Of a stretch of DNA of 64,000 nucleotides, positions 34,905-43,806 are shown one piece after another (positions within the stretch are counted from its first letter, which is position 1; the number at the start of each line of letters is the position of its first letter). Location of the stretch: contig JADJXR010000001.1 of the NCBI GenBank assembly GCA_016710285.1, positions 2,854,501-2,918,500 of the forward strand. Reading direction: 5' to 3'. This stretch comes from Chlorobiota bacterium (GTDB lineage: Bacteria; Bacteroidota; Ignavibacteria; OLB7). The position numbers and the translations under genes are program-made. The notes below the pieces were generated by a model that ran no database searches, was not told where the DNA came from, and saw only the letters and a list, made by a program, of their open reading frames with translations.

Positions 34905-34913
34905 TGCAAAGAG

Positions 34914-36017
34914 GTTTGCGAAAATCAGAGCACGTGGAAATTCAGGGTTAGAAGTCTCTCTAACTCTGGGCGGTACTCCTCAATATCGTTGAAAAATCTT
35001 CGGATAGCTCCACGAAATTCATCCTTCGTTTCATAATACCTCCTGTCTATTACCTTCTTCCTCATGTATTTCCATAATCGCTCAATTAAATTCAAATTCG
35101 GTGAGTAACTCGGCAAAAATACCTGCTCTATTCGCGATGATGATAACCACTCCCGCAAACGACGACTCCGATAGTATCTCGCGTTGTCGCAAATCACTCT
35201 GATCCTTCCACTCGGATGCTTCCGCTCTAAGGCTGCATACAACTCAATCGTTGATTCACTATCCACCCGCTCGCTTTCCACCACCTCCACATCTCCCACA
35301 TCATGCGCGTTCAATGCCGCGTTGATGTTCACACGTTCCCGACCCGTGTTCGATCGCACTTCATACCGACTCCCCGACTTGATCCACCCGTAACTGCTCC
35401 GTGTGTTGTGCTGAGGATGCACCGCATCACTGAAATACACTACCCCACCTTCCTCGCCTTCACCCCTATCAGCAAGCAATCCCGCCAGACGTTCAAGAAA
35501 TTCCTCCTGCTCCGCTCGATTCCCCTTCGGCAGACCAGACTCGTCTTCTTGTACACAAAGCCCAGACGCTTCAGCAATGCTACCATCCCGCTCTCCGTAT
35601 ATCGCACACCATAACGCTCGCACACCAACTCCACTACCTCCTTCGATGTATGATGCAGATGTCCCTCCAGTTCCTTCGATACAGCTGATGCCTGTTCACC
35701 GCTCAGCTTCCCACCATAGCCACATACTTGTCTTCTATGTAATCCTCAAAGCTCTTTGATGCTCGATACCCTTCGGCATACCGATATATCGTCGAATTAT
35801 CAACACCCAACGCAAAGGCCGTCTCGCCAACGCTAAATCCCCCGTCAAGCATCAGCAGCGTCGTGATCTTCACATACCGACGCTTCTTTCTCCATTCGCT
35901 GCAATTTCCGCAGTTGTGTCCGTAATTCCTCCGTAAGTTCTATCATCTCTTCCCTCTATCTATTCAATGACTACTATCTTTTCCCTAACGTAACCCCATC
36001 ATCCCTTTTTCGCAAAC
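34914..36017. mobile_element. IS630-type insertion sequence, decayed
   Basis: The ends are an 11-base inverted repeat, GTTTGCGAAAA (34914-34924) and TTTTCGCAAAC (36007-36017). The span of about 1.1 kb is normal for the IS630 family. TA follows the right end as expected for this family's TA target, but the left flank reads AG, so one copy of the duplication has been altered. Its base composition is visibly less GC-rich than the surroundings, consistent with later arrival. Confidence 0.75.
34925..35946 (-). pseudogene. IS630 family transposase, multiply frameshifted
   Basis: Pieces of one transposase lie in successive frames: MIELTEELRTQLRKLQR (from 35946), then KKRRYVKITTLLML with NSTIYRYAEGY (a helix-turn-helix domain), then YGVRYTESGMVALLKRLGF, then a 232-residue open part to 34925. 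The last part holds the DDE catalytic region: the Asp in VVYFSDAVHPQ, the Asp in IRVICDNARYY and the Glu in SPNLNLIERLWKYM. At least three frame changes separate the pieces, too many for programmed frameshifting, so the enzyme is very likely dead although the acidic triad is still readable. Confidence 0.8.
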
Positions 36018-36021
36018 TACT

Positions 36022-36462
36022 TTATTTCGAGTATATCAGCACATCCTTGCTGTTTTTATCGCTGGTGGTTTGGCCGATAACATTGCCTCCTGCCAGAATT
36101 GCCCACTCAATTTTTTGATAAACGAATGCAGTCCCGCCCGGTTCTGCAATCGGGCGTACCCGATACTCCATTGCCCCCCCTCCGGCTCCATCGTCAATGC
36201 TGACGCTGAGCGCCCGGTCTTGGCGCGAAAGTTTGTAGATCACCACCCGTTTCCGCCCGTCAATTGTGGCATCGTAGCGGATGTTGCCGTTGGGCATCCG
36301 TTTGCCGGAGAAATACTCCAGCACTTTTCCTGCTTGATTTTTTCCCAGCTCCAGTCTGGCTTTGTACGTCGGTTGCGCTGTTGCCGGCAAGGATACCGCG
36401 AACAGCAGCATCGCGATTGTTGCCAGCAGAATCTTCATCCGGTGTGTGTCGTTCGTGTTCAT
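36022..36462 (-). CDS. Small secreted protein of unknown function
   Basis: The 146-residue product has a classical signal peptide (MKILLATIAMLLFAVSLPATAQ, after a short N-terminal extension) and a mature part of about 110 residues. The mature part is rich in charged strands (LELGKNQAGKVLEYFSGKRM, IRYDATIDGRKRVVIYKL) and ends LIYSK. No family is recognised. The start at 36462 follows AAAGGATGAG, a fair ribosome-binding site; the internal ATG at 36438 would begin exactly at the signal peptide. The IS630 right end lies four bases past the stop, so the gene is intact. Confidence 0.65.
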   Translation of the reverse strand: MNTNDTHRMKILLATIAMLLFAVSLPATAQPTYKARLELGKNQAGKVLEYFSGKRMPNGNIRYDATIDGRKRVVIYKLSRQDRALSVSIDDGAGGGAMEYRVRPIAEPGGTAFVYQKIEWAILAGGNVIGQTTSDKNSKDVLIYSK

Positions 36463-36557
36463 CGTCTCATCCTTTTGTGTGTGTGATACATGGCGGACCC
36501 CTCTCTTGAATTGGCCAAGCGGAATCCGTGGCTCCAAAAAAAAGCTAATCGGCGTTC

Positions 36558-36595
36558 ATTGGAATCAGCATTTTGATACATTCGCGTAGCTACGC
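36558..36595 (+). promoter_or_regulatory. Candidate promoter with 12-base palindrome at the start site
   Basis: TACATTCG (36577-36584) fits the -7 pattern TAnnTTyG, with a TTGG about 17 bases upstream. The perfect palindrome GCGTAGCTACGC (36584-36595) follows immediately and could be an operator. The next gene starts at 36626. Confidence 0.4.
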
Positions 36596-36625
36596 AAGGG
36601 GTTTCTTCCAAAACGGTTCGGTGCT

Positions 36626-38122
36626 GTGTCTCCACATTCGGTCATCCAATTACTGCTCAGTCTTGCTCCCGACCAGCGCCGGGAAGCGGGTGCGGCATTG
36701 GCGGCGGGGTCGAAACAGCAGATGTTGTTCGACTTCTACCAGCAATTAATCGCCCAGGAACAACCGTTCGAGCATCGCCAAGCCGTGGCGCAGCTGTACG
36801 GCGCGCACCAGACCCCCGCCGAGTTCCGCAAAGCCTACACCGCGCTGCTGCGGCTGAACGACAGCTTGGGGAAAAAGCTGAGTGAGTTCGGATCGCGCCA
36901 ACTATCTGCGCCGGTTGCGGTTGCCCTTTCCCCCATGGAGCTTCGCTACTACCAAGCCCGCGCGCTGCACCAGCATGGCCGTTGGCACGATGCCGAGCAG
37001 TTGCTGCGCCACAACATTGCCGAGCTTCGCACCGGTTTCCACGATGAGTTTTTTGTTGCCCAAAATCATTCCCTGTACTTGCGCATCCTCCACAAAGTCG
37101 CTGCGCCGGAAACCGCCACACTCAACAGCCGCCAGCAGGATGCCGACCAGCTTGCCAGGGTGGTGCTGCATGGCTACATGAACTTCCTGCGGGCCGCTTT
37201 GCACCGCGACTTGCGCACAAAACGAACCGAGGAAGAACTTGCCGAATGGCAAGCGGAGATCGAGCAGTTGCGGGGGCTGTGGTTCCTTCGCGACCACCAG
37301 CCGATGATTGAGTACATGAAGCTGACCGTCGAGGCCGAGTACCACCGTTTGCACGACGATTGGGGAACGATGATGGAGGCATGGAACCGGCGCGTCGAGG
37401 TCTTCTTGCAGCTTGCCGACAAGGGCTACTCGTTTATGAGCGATGCGGCAATCACTGCCGAACAGGAGCAGGGATACCAAGCCTATTCTACCGGCATGAA
37501 GGCGTTGAACGAGGATGACTTGGAGACCGCCAGCGATTGCTTTGCCCAGGCCATGAGCGTGATGGGAAGCACCCCAGTGCAGTATCACCGGATGATGACG
37601 ATGCGGATCGGCATCCTTTTTTCCAGCCACCGTTTGCAAGGGATTCCGCAGCTGATTGAGGAGTTGATTTGCCACAACAGGAAGGCGGGGTTGGAGTATC
37701 AGCTGGCATCGGCGCGAGCATATCAGGCGCGATACCGGTTGTACCAGCCGGAGCTTGGGAACCACCGTGAGATTATGGACGCGCTTCTGGCAATGGAACG
37801 CTATCTTGAACCGAACTCACCCTTCATCCCACCGCTGCTGCGGATCAAAGCCAAATACTTTTACCGCATTGGCGATCTTGATGGGTTGGAGGTGGTGGCC
37901 AGTGCAATCAAAAGCCGTTCCCTGCATGATGTCTCGGTGACGCTGAACCACCAATGCATCCGGCTGCTGGTGCTTGCCGCCCAGTATGCCGATTCCCCCT
38001 CGCAGCGGCTTGCGCGGCGTTACTGCCAGCTGCGCCAAACCGTGCTGGCAATCGCGCCCGGCGAAAAATTTCGCAAGAACTTTATGGCGGAATGGCTACG
38101 GCGGTTCGGGCCGAAACTGTAG
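36626..38122 (+). CDS. Helical-repeat protein of unknown function
   Basis: The 498-residue product starts GTG at 36626. It is alpha-helical nearly throughout, with TPR-like phrases such as ELRYYQARALHQHGRWHDAEQLL and GMKALNEDDLETASDCFAQAM, and has no signal peptide, membrane segment or catalytic motif. It is probably a cytoplasmic scaffold or regulator. Similar large helical orphans are common in Chlorobiota, but I do not recognise this one. The next gene, the GH63-type enzyme, follows after about 140 bases that contain short tandem repeats, so the two may or may not be linked. Confidence 0.65.
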   Translation: MSPHSVIQLLLSLAPDQRREAGAALAAGSKQQMLFDFYQQLIAQEQPFEHRQAVAQLYGAHQTPAEFRKAYTALLRLNDSLGKKLSEFGSRQLSAPVAVALSPMELRYYQARALHQHGRWHDAEQLLRHNIAELRTGFHDEFFVAQNHSLYLRILHKVAAPETATLNSRQQDADQLARVVLHGYMNFLRAALHRDLRTKRTEEELAEWQAEIEQLRGLWFLRDHQPMIEYMKLTVEAEYHRLHDDWGTMMEAWNRRVEVFLQLADKGYSFMSDAAITAEQEQGYQAYSTGMKALNEDDLETASDCFAQAMSVMGSTPVQYHRMMTMRIGILFSSHRLQGIPQLIEELICHNRKAGLEYQLASARAYQARYRLYQPELGNHREIMDALLAMERYLEPNSPFIPPLLRIKAKYFYRIGDLDGLEVVASAIKSRSLHDVSVTLNHQCIRLLVLAAQYADSPSQRLARRYCQLRQTVLAIAPGEKFRKNFMAEWLRRFGPKL

Positions 38123-38157
38123 CCAGCAACAGCAAAGAAGTGAGGGGGCGGAAGAGT

Positions 38158-38212
38158 GAGTGATGCTGAGTGAGAGATGCTGGGCCAGTGATGCTGAGCC
38201 AGTGATGCTGAA
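38158..38212 (+). repeat. Short tandem repeat GTGATGCTGAG (three copies)
   Basis: Copies at 38158-38170, 38185-38198 and 38199-38212 share the core GTGATGCTGA, with a diverged fourth in between. They lie in the spacer before the GH63-type gene and 25-80 bases from the leader word. Confidence 0.6.
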
Positions 38213-38235
38213 GAACCGCTACGTCCAATCGCCCG

Positions 38236-38248
38236 CGACAACCGATTC
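38236..38248 (+). promoter_or_regulatory. Leader word CGACAACCGATTC before the GH63-type gene
   Basis: This copy lies 13 bases upstream of the ATG at 38262 and supports that start over the in-frame ATG at 38160. Confidence 0.45.
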
Positions 38249-38261
38249 CCAATTCCCAACC

Positions 38262-40934
38262 ATGACCATCGAAGAACAACGCCTGAACGAAAGCACCGAA
38301 CGAAGCCGCCATTGGAAACGGTGGGGACCATACTTAAGCGAGCGTGCCTGGGGGACCGTGCGCGAAGACTACAGTCCCAACGGCGAACCCTGGGAGTACT
38401 TCCCCTTTGACCACGCACGCTACCGCGCCTATCGCTGGAACGAGGATGGAATCGGTGGAATCTGCGACCGCCACCAATTCATCTGCTTCGCGCTGACGCT
38501 TTGGAACGGGCGCGACCCGTTCCTGAAAGAACGGTTGTTCGGCCTTAACGGGAAGGAGGGGAACCACGGCGAGGATGTGAAGGAACACTATTTCTTCCTG
38601 GACAGCACCCCCACCCACTCCTCCATGCGGTTCCTGTACAAGTACCCCCACGCCGAATTCCCCTACCAACGGCTGCTGGAGGAAAACCGCCGCCGTGGAA
38701 AAGCGGACCCTGAGTTCGAGCTGGACGACACCGGAATTTTCGATGAGGACCGGTACTTCGATGTTGAGATTGAGTACGCCAAAGCTGATGTGGAGGACAT
38801 CCTGATCTCCATCACCGCAACCAACCGTGGGCCGGACCCGGCCACGCTTCACTTGCTTCCCACCCTCTGGTTCCGCAACACGTGGACGTGGGGAAGGGAT
38901 ACGTGGGAGAAGCCCCGGCTTCACGCCGTTCCGAATGCTGCGTGCCCAATCATCCAGCTGGACCACCATTACTACCAGCAGCGGAGGCTGTACTGCGAGG
39001 GGAACCCGATGCTGCTGTTCACCGAGAACAACACGAACAACCGCAGGCTGTACAACGCCCCGAACTCCACCCCGTTCGTCAAGGATAGCATCAACGAATA
39101 TTTGGTGCGGGGCAACGGCGGCGCGGTGAACCCGGACCACGAAGGGACAAAGGCTTCGGCCCACTACCGGATTCGATTGGAGCCGGGGGAGCAGCGGACA
39201 ATCAGGCTGCGGCTGACCGATCGGGATTACGGGGTGGAGCGTGTGCGGGCGTTTGGCCGCGAGTTCAGCCAGGTGATGGCGCGGCGGCGTGCCGAGGCCG
39301 ATGAGTTCTACCACACGATCATCCCCCACAACCTTAGCGATGATGCCCGCAACGTCATGCGCCAAGCGTTTGCGGGGCTGCTTTGGACCAAGCAGTATTA
39401 CCACTATGTGATCTCCGAATGGGTGGAAGGCGACCCCGCGTTGCCCTCGCCCCCTGCCGAACGCCACAGCGGGCGCAACAGCGATTGGCCCCACCTGTAC
39501 AACTCCGACGTTATCTCCATGCCCGACGCTTGGGAATATCCGTGGTATGCGGCGTGGGACCTTGCGTTCCATTGCATCCCCCTTGCGTTGGTGGACCCCG
39601 AGTTTGCAAAGCAGCAGTTGATCCTGTTCCTGCGCGAATGGTACATGCACCCGAACGGCCAGATACCCGCCTACGAGTGGAAGTTGGGCGACGTCAACCC
39701 GCCGGTCCATGCGTGGGCGGCGTTGCGGGTGTACAGGATTGAGAAGAAACGGAAGGGAAAGGGGGACCGCGTTTTCCTTGAGCGGGTGTTCCAGAAACTG
39801 CTGCTGAATTTCACGTGGTGGGTGAACCGGAAGGATGCCGAAGGGAACAACATCTTCGAAGGGGGATTTTTGGGCTTGGACAACATCGGCGTGTTCGACC
39901 GCAGCGCGCCGCTGCCAACGGGGGGACATCTGGAGCAATCCGACGGCACAAGCTGGATGGCGATGTACACCCTGAACATGATGGCAATCGCGCTGGAGCT
40001 TGCCCACCAGAACCCTGCCTACGAGGACCTTGCCACAAAATTCTGGGAGCATTTCCTGTACATCTCCCACGCCATGAACATCCGGGGGAACGACGGGTTG
40101 GATATGTGGGATGAGGAGGACGGTTTCTACTACGACATCATCCATCTGCCGCATGGCTTCTTCCCGGTTCGGATACGCTCGATGGTGGGATTGATCTCGC
40201 TGTTTGCCGTGGAGACAATCGAGCCGGCGTTGCTGGAGCAACTTCCCGGGTTCCGCCGGCGGATGGAGTGGTTCCTGGAGAATCGCCCCGATCTGCTGAG
40301 CGGCATTGCCCAGATGAACGCCCCAGGCACCGGCCAGCGGAGGCTGATGGCACTGGCCAACGAGGAACGCCTGCGAAGCATCCTGAAGTATATGCTGGAC
40401 GAAAACGAATTCCTTTCCGAGCATGGCATTCGCTCGCTGTCGCGGCACCACCGCCAGCATCCGTACCGGCTGCAGGTGGAGGGGATGGAGTATCGGGTGG
40501 ATTACGAGCCGGCCGAATCGCAGACCGGGATGTTTGGCGGAAACTCCAACTGGCGCGGGCCGGTGTGGTTCCCGGTGAACTTCCTGATTATTGAATCGCT
40601 GCAAAAATTCCACCACTACTACGGCGACGATTTCACCGTTGAGTTCCCAACCGGATCGGGGACCATGTTGAATTTGTGGGAAGTGGCGATGGAGCTGGAG
40701 CGAAGGCTTGCGGGATTATTCCTGCGTGGCGATGCGGATCGCCGCCCAGCCAACGGAGGGAACCCCCGCCTTGATGCCGATCCCAACTGGCGCGACCTTG
40801 TGCTGTTCCACGAATACTTCCATGGCGACACCGGCGCGGGGCTTGGCGCAAGCCACCAAACCGGCTGGACCGCGTTGGTGGCAAAGATCATCCAGCAAAT
40901 GGGGGAGATGAAGGGGGAAGAAACGAAGGGGTAA
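38262..40934 (+). CDS. GH63-type glucosidase (bacterial MGH1-like)
   Basis: The 890-residue protein matches bacterial GH63-type glucosidases in length and motifs: RAWGTVREDYSPNGEPWEYF, RWNEDGIGGICDRHQ, the core DAWEYPWYAAWDLAFHCIPL with the general-acid region, MHPNGQIPAYEWKLGDVNPP, GFLGLDNIGVFDRS and NWRGPVWFPVNFLIIE. These enzymes hydrolyse alpha-glucosidic bonds, often in mannosylglycerate, trehalose-like or oligosaccharide substrates. No signal peptide is present, so it is cytoplasmic. The start at 38262 (MTIEEQRLNEST) is preferred; upstream in-frame sequence comes from the tandem repeats. A role in storage or compatible-solute metabolism is inferred. Confidence 0.88.
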   Translation: MTIEEQRLNESTERSRHWKRWGPYLSERAWGTVREDYSPNGEPWEYFPFDHARYRAYRWNEDGIGGICDRHQFICFALTLWNGRDPFLKERLFGLNGKEGNHGEDVKEHYFFLDSTPTHSSMRFLYKYPHAEFPYQRLLEENRRRGKADPEFELDDTGIFDEDRYFDVEIEYAKADVEDILISITATNRGPDPATLHLLPTLWFRNTWTWGRDTWEKPRLHAVPNAACPIIQLDHHYYQQRRLYCEGNPMLLFTENNTNNRRLYNAPNSTPFVKDSINEYLVRGNGGAVNPDHEGTKASAHYRIRLEPGEQRTIRLRLTDRDYGVERVRAFGREFSQVMARRRAEADEFYHTIIPHNLSDDARNVMRQAFAGLLWTKQYYHYVISEWVEGDPALPSPPAERHSGRNSDWPHLYNSDVISMPDAWEYPWYAAWDLAFHCIPLALVDPEFAKQQLILFLREWYMHPNGQIPAYEWKLGDVNPPVHAWAALRVYRIEKKRKGKGDRVFLERVFQKLLLNFTWWVNRKDAEGNNIFEGGFLGLDNIGVFDRSAPLPTGGHLEQSDGTSWMAMYTLNMMAIALELAHQNPAYEDLATKFWEHFLYISHAMNIRGNDGLDMWDEEDGFYYDIIHLPHGFFPVRIRSMVGLISLFAVETIEPALLEQLPGFRRRMEWFLENRPDLLSGIAQMNAPGTGQRRLMALANEERLRSILKYMLDENEFLSEHGIRSLSRHHRQHPYRLQVEGMEYRVDYEPAESQTGMFGGNSNWRGPVWFPVNFLIIESLQKFHHYYGDDFTVEFPTGSGTMLNLWEVAMELERRLAGLFLRGDADRRPANGGNPRLDADPNWRDLVLFHEYFHGDTGAGLGASHQTGWTALVAKIIQQMGEMKGEETKG

Positions 40935-41033
40935 GCCGCAACGCCAGCAAGGGGAAACGATACTTGTGCGGGGGATAGAAAGGAGCGAGAAATGGGAGAT
41001 AGAAATGGGAGTTCGGAATCGAACCACAACCCC

Positions 41034-42251
41034 CTACGGCGTAAGGGCTATCGAAAAACTTCCGCTGACGGTGGGGGCATCCTGGTCCAGCAGTGCGAAC
41101 CCCCGGAAGGCGACTTCGCCACGCTGGAATAACTTCAGGCCCAAGTAGTAATTGCAGAACGGAAGCGTGGCGGCATTGCCAATCCCAAGCTGGCCGATAG
41201 ATGCTTTGTCGGCAATCAGGTAGTTGAACGTTGCGCCGCCGAACACCACAACATCGGCCACGGGTGAGTAGCTCCCCGTTGCCTCGATCAGCAGGTTATG
41301 GGTGCTGCTTTGGATGGAGGAAGCGGACGCGCCACCGGTCTGGATTCCCAAGCGATAGTTAAGGTTGCAACGGATGTCCAGCTCGGGTTTGCGGTATTGC
41401 AGCAAGCCGCTGGTGAGCGTCACCAAGTAGTTGCCGCCGCCGTTCAGCAGGTCGCTCAGCAAGTTCCGTTTGATTGCTTCTTGGTTGACCACGGTGTTCC
41501 CTGCGGAGTCGGCGGTCTCGTCCTCCTTGTTCACCACCAGCGCGCCGATCGAGGCACGCAGGCTTGGCCCGTAGATCACGAACAGATCGGTGGTGATTGC
41601 GGCATCACCCACCGCGGCGTTGCTTCCGCCAACCGCCAGCCGGACGTTCGGGGTAAGCCGATACACCGCGTCGTTGGTGCTGTTCTCAAAATAGAGGGTG
41701 GTCTCCAGAAGGTCAGTCCCCAGCTGATAGGAGAATCCATCCCCGGTCTCTTTTTCCCACACGGCCTGCCGCCAACGCTTTTCCACAGACTTCGCCCACG
41801 CATCTGCATCGTTAATGGTTTTTATCGCTGCTTGCCGTAGCGAGTCAATCCCCTGGTGGCTGTTGGGGTAGCGGATTTCTTGCTTGATGATGACCGAATC
41901 AAGCGCTTGGCGTGCAACCGCAAGCTGGTTCCGCATCTGTTGAATCCGTTGCAGCAGTGTGGTTGCTGTGTCGCTGGTGATCTTCGCAATCGCTTCGTTC
42001 CCCTTGCGTAACATGGCGTGGATTGGCGCGGAGAGGGAGTCGCTGGCCGAGCCAAGTTCTTGCAGCAGGTTGTTCGCCCCGCTGATTCCCTGTTGGATGG
42101 AGGCGTGGCCGATGTTCGCCAACGCATCGCTTGCAATCGCTTTGCGTGGCACGGCCACGGGGACGATTTGGGCTGCGGCCTCCCTGCCCAACCCGAACAG
42201 GATTGCTCCAATCAGCAATAGGCATACTGGCAGATGGTTAAAGATCTTCAT
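41034..42251 (-). CDS. Secreted coiled-coil/beta-barrel-like envelope protein
   Basis: The 405-residue protein has a signal peptide (VCLLLIGAILFGLGREAAAQ), a helical coiled-coil segment (about 40-160, for example IQQMRNQLAVARQALDSVI) and then a strand-rich half with alternating hydrophobic residues ending SGSFSIALTP. This layout suggests an outer-membrane barrel preceded by a periplasmic coiled coil. No family is recognised. The gene is convergent with the GH63-type gene and divergent from the lipoprotein at 42543. Confidence 0.6.
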   Translation of the reverse strand: MKIFNHLPVCLLLIGAILFGLGREAAAQIVPVAVPRKAIASDALANIGHASIQQGISGANNLLQELGSASDSLSAPIHAMLRKGNEAIAKITSDTATTLLQRIQQMRNQLAVARQALDSVIIKQEIRYPNSHQGIDSLRQAAIKTINDADAWAKSVEKRWRQAVWEKETGDGFSYQLGTDLLETTLYFENSTNDAVYRLTPNVRLAVGGSNAAVGDAAITTDLFVIYGPSLRASIGALVVNKEDETADSAGNTVVNQEAIKRNLLSDLLNGGGNYLVTLTSGLLQYRKPELDIRCNLNYRLGIQTGGASASSIQSSTHNLLIEATGSYSPVADVVVFGGATFNYLIADKASIGQLGIGNAATLPFCNYYLGLKLFQRGEVAFRGFALLDQDAPTVSGSFSIALTP

Positions 42252-42542
42252 CGCGATTCCCTTCTGTGGTTGGTTCTCTGATTTTGAGTTGTCTGGATTG
42301 AACGTGGCGTGCGGACTTCCAACGCAAACCTACGCACCAACGCGGCATACGTTATTCCGAAGCCGCCCACGCTCTCTTTTTTCCCTTCTCACCAACACAA
42401 ACAGGTGGCAGTGTGGAGGTTGCGGGAAGATGCCCTAAATTGCAGCCCAGTATTCAAAGGATAGTAACCAAGAATAGCAACCAAGCTGGCGTTCTTCTTG
42501 CGTGGTTGCTTCCTCTCCGCAATCCCTTCATTCGTAAACCTT
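42252..42542. other. Divergent intergenic region
   Basis: The spacer between the coiled-coil envelope protein and the lipoprotein contains a short direct repeat, ATAGYAACCAAG, in two copies (about 42462-42488) and no supported gene. No clear -7 box was found. Confidence 0.3.
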
Positions 42543-43658
42543 GTGAACCATACTCACGTGTCCCCATTGCGCTATCGTTTCTCCGCCATTGCCCGTTGTG
42601 CGGGTGGGTGGGTCGTTGCTATTGCTATTGCCACAATCTTCCTTGCCGGATGCGGCAGTGACGCGCCACCCGCGGGGAAAAAGAGTGGCGAGGGGAAAAG
42701 CGATTCCGCACAGCAGAATTCTTCTGCTTCAACCGCTGCCGACTCCGCCGCGGCGGCCTTTACCCAGGCCCCTGCGGTAAACGACAGCAACACGCGCCAC
42801 ACCCTGAAAGTCACGCCAAAAGCGGGCGACATCTACCGCTACCGGCTGACGCAGAAGAACGACAAGGAGCAAAACGGCGTGCGGCTGAAGCAAACCAGCG
42901 TGTTCAACTTCACCGCCAAAATCACCGGCATCAACAGCGATGGATCCTTTACGTTGGAGATGCGCTACGACAGCATCCGCATTGACCAAGCAATGCCCCC
43001 AAACCCGTTGGACTCGGTTGGCAAAACGCTCCATTTCGACAGCCGAAACAAGCTGGACCCTTCGGTCCCGGGCGCAAGCGACATGAAGGCCTTGATTGGC
43101 CAACGGGTGAACATCACCGTGCAGAACAACGGGAAGGTCTCGGATGTTGCCAATGTGGACCCGATCATCAGCCAGATGCTTGGCTCCAAAAAAGATAGCA
43201 TCAGCCCGCAGCAACGCGCCATGCTGAAGGATGCCGTGAAGCTGCAATACTACGGCATCGTCCTTCCCGAACTTTTCCTTCAGTTTGTCCCCGACACCGG
43301 CATAACCCTGGGGAATTCCTGGAAGCGGTTGGATACGCTCCCGATTGGCGGCTTGCCAGCAGCCAGCACCATCACCTACCGGCTGGCCGAGGTCCGCAAC
43401 ACCGAAGCCGGATCCGTGGGGAATGTGCAAGTGACCCTGACGGCGGCCTTCCCGAAAAAGAGCATGGAGAACAAGGCGCTTGCGGCGGTGATTAACGACG
43501 CAAAAGTGAAAGGAGGGGGAAGCTCTGGTGAATTTTGCCAGCGGGTTCCCGGTGCGGAAACGGACCACCATCGAGGCTGCCCTGAACATGACGTTGACGG
43601 CAAAAGCCGGGCCGCAGAAAGGAATCTCGCAGCAGATGGCCCAGAAAGAAAACTCTAG
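42543..43658 (+). CDS. Lipoprotein with frameshifted C-terminus
   Basis: The product has a hydrophobic signal segment and a lipobox (TIFLAGC), then a Ser/Ala/Asp-rich linker and a domain with KAGDIYRYRLTQKND, FTAKITGINSDGSFTLEM and VPDTGITLGNSWKRLDTL, resembling DUF6263-like lipoproteins. After DAKVKGGGSSG the frame goes wrong; the next frame reads EALVNFASGFPVRKRTT and ends at 43710. Removing one G from a run of five (43515-43519) restores a single frame. The start is uncertain: the TTG at 42498 and GTG at 42543 are both in frame, and I take 42543 because it gives a signal peptide of normal length. Confidence 0.6.
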   Translation: MNHTHVSPLRYRFSAIARCAGGWVVAIAIATIFLAGCGSDAPPAGKKSGEGKSDSAQQNSSASTAADSAAAAFTQAPAVNDSNTRHTLKVTPKAGDIYRYRLTQKNDKEQNGVRLKQTSVFNFTAKITGINSDGSFTLEMRYDSIRIDQAMPPNPLDSVGKTLHFDSRNKLDPSVPGASDMKALIGQRVNITVQNNGKVSDVANVDPIISQMLGSKKDSISPQQRAMLKDAVKLQYYGIVLPELFLQFVPDTGITLGNSWKRLDTLPIGGLPAASTITYRLAEVRNTEAGSVGNVQVTLTAAFPKKSMENKALAAVINDAKVKGGGSSGEFCQRVPGAETDHHRGCPEHDVDGKSRAAERNLAADGPERKL

Positions 43659-43710
43659 CACGCTGGTTGAACTTATCGAGTATCAGCCCGGCACCGGCGC
43701 AACGCCCTGA
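43521..43710 (+). pseudogene. C-terminal remainder of the frameshifted lipoprotein
   Basis: These residues (FASGFPVRKRTTIEAALNMT through LIEYQPGTGATP) continue the lipoprotein in the +1 frame. They are not a separate gene: the only ATG (43528 frame) sits mid-domain with no ribosome-binding site. Confidence 0.6.
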
Positions 43711-43806
43711 CCGGCGGATGCGGCCATTCTTCTGCCGTTGCCGCCAAAGAATCGTTCCGTTCTTTTTGCCGTGCGCAACCGTGCGCGGCTCCATCAATAA
43801 ACTTCT

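Noticed and set aside
38158..38212. Tandem repeats as a CRISPR-like array
   Set aside because: Units are about 13 bases with almost no spacers; far too short and irregular for CRISPR.
38334..40616. 760-codon minus-strand open frame opposite the GH63-type gene
   Set aside because: It is the antisense of a well-supported gene with intact motifs; its product is rich in His, Pro and Val repeats typical of GC-rich shadow frames and has no signal or domain.
43528..43710. Separate small gene after the lipoprotein
   Set aside because: The sequence continues the lipoprotein domain in the next frame and its ATG lies inside that domain, so a frameshift explains it better.
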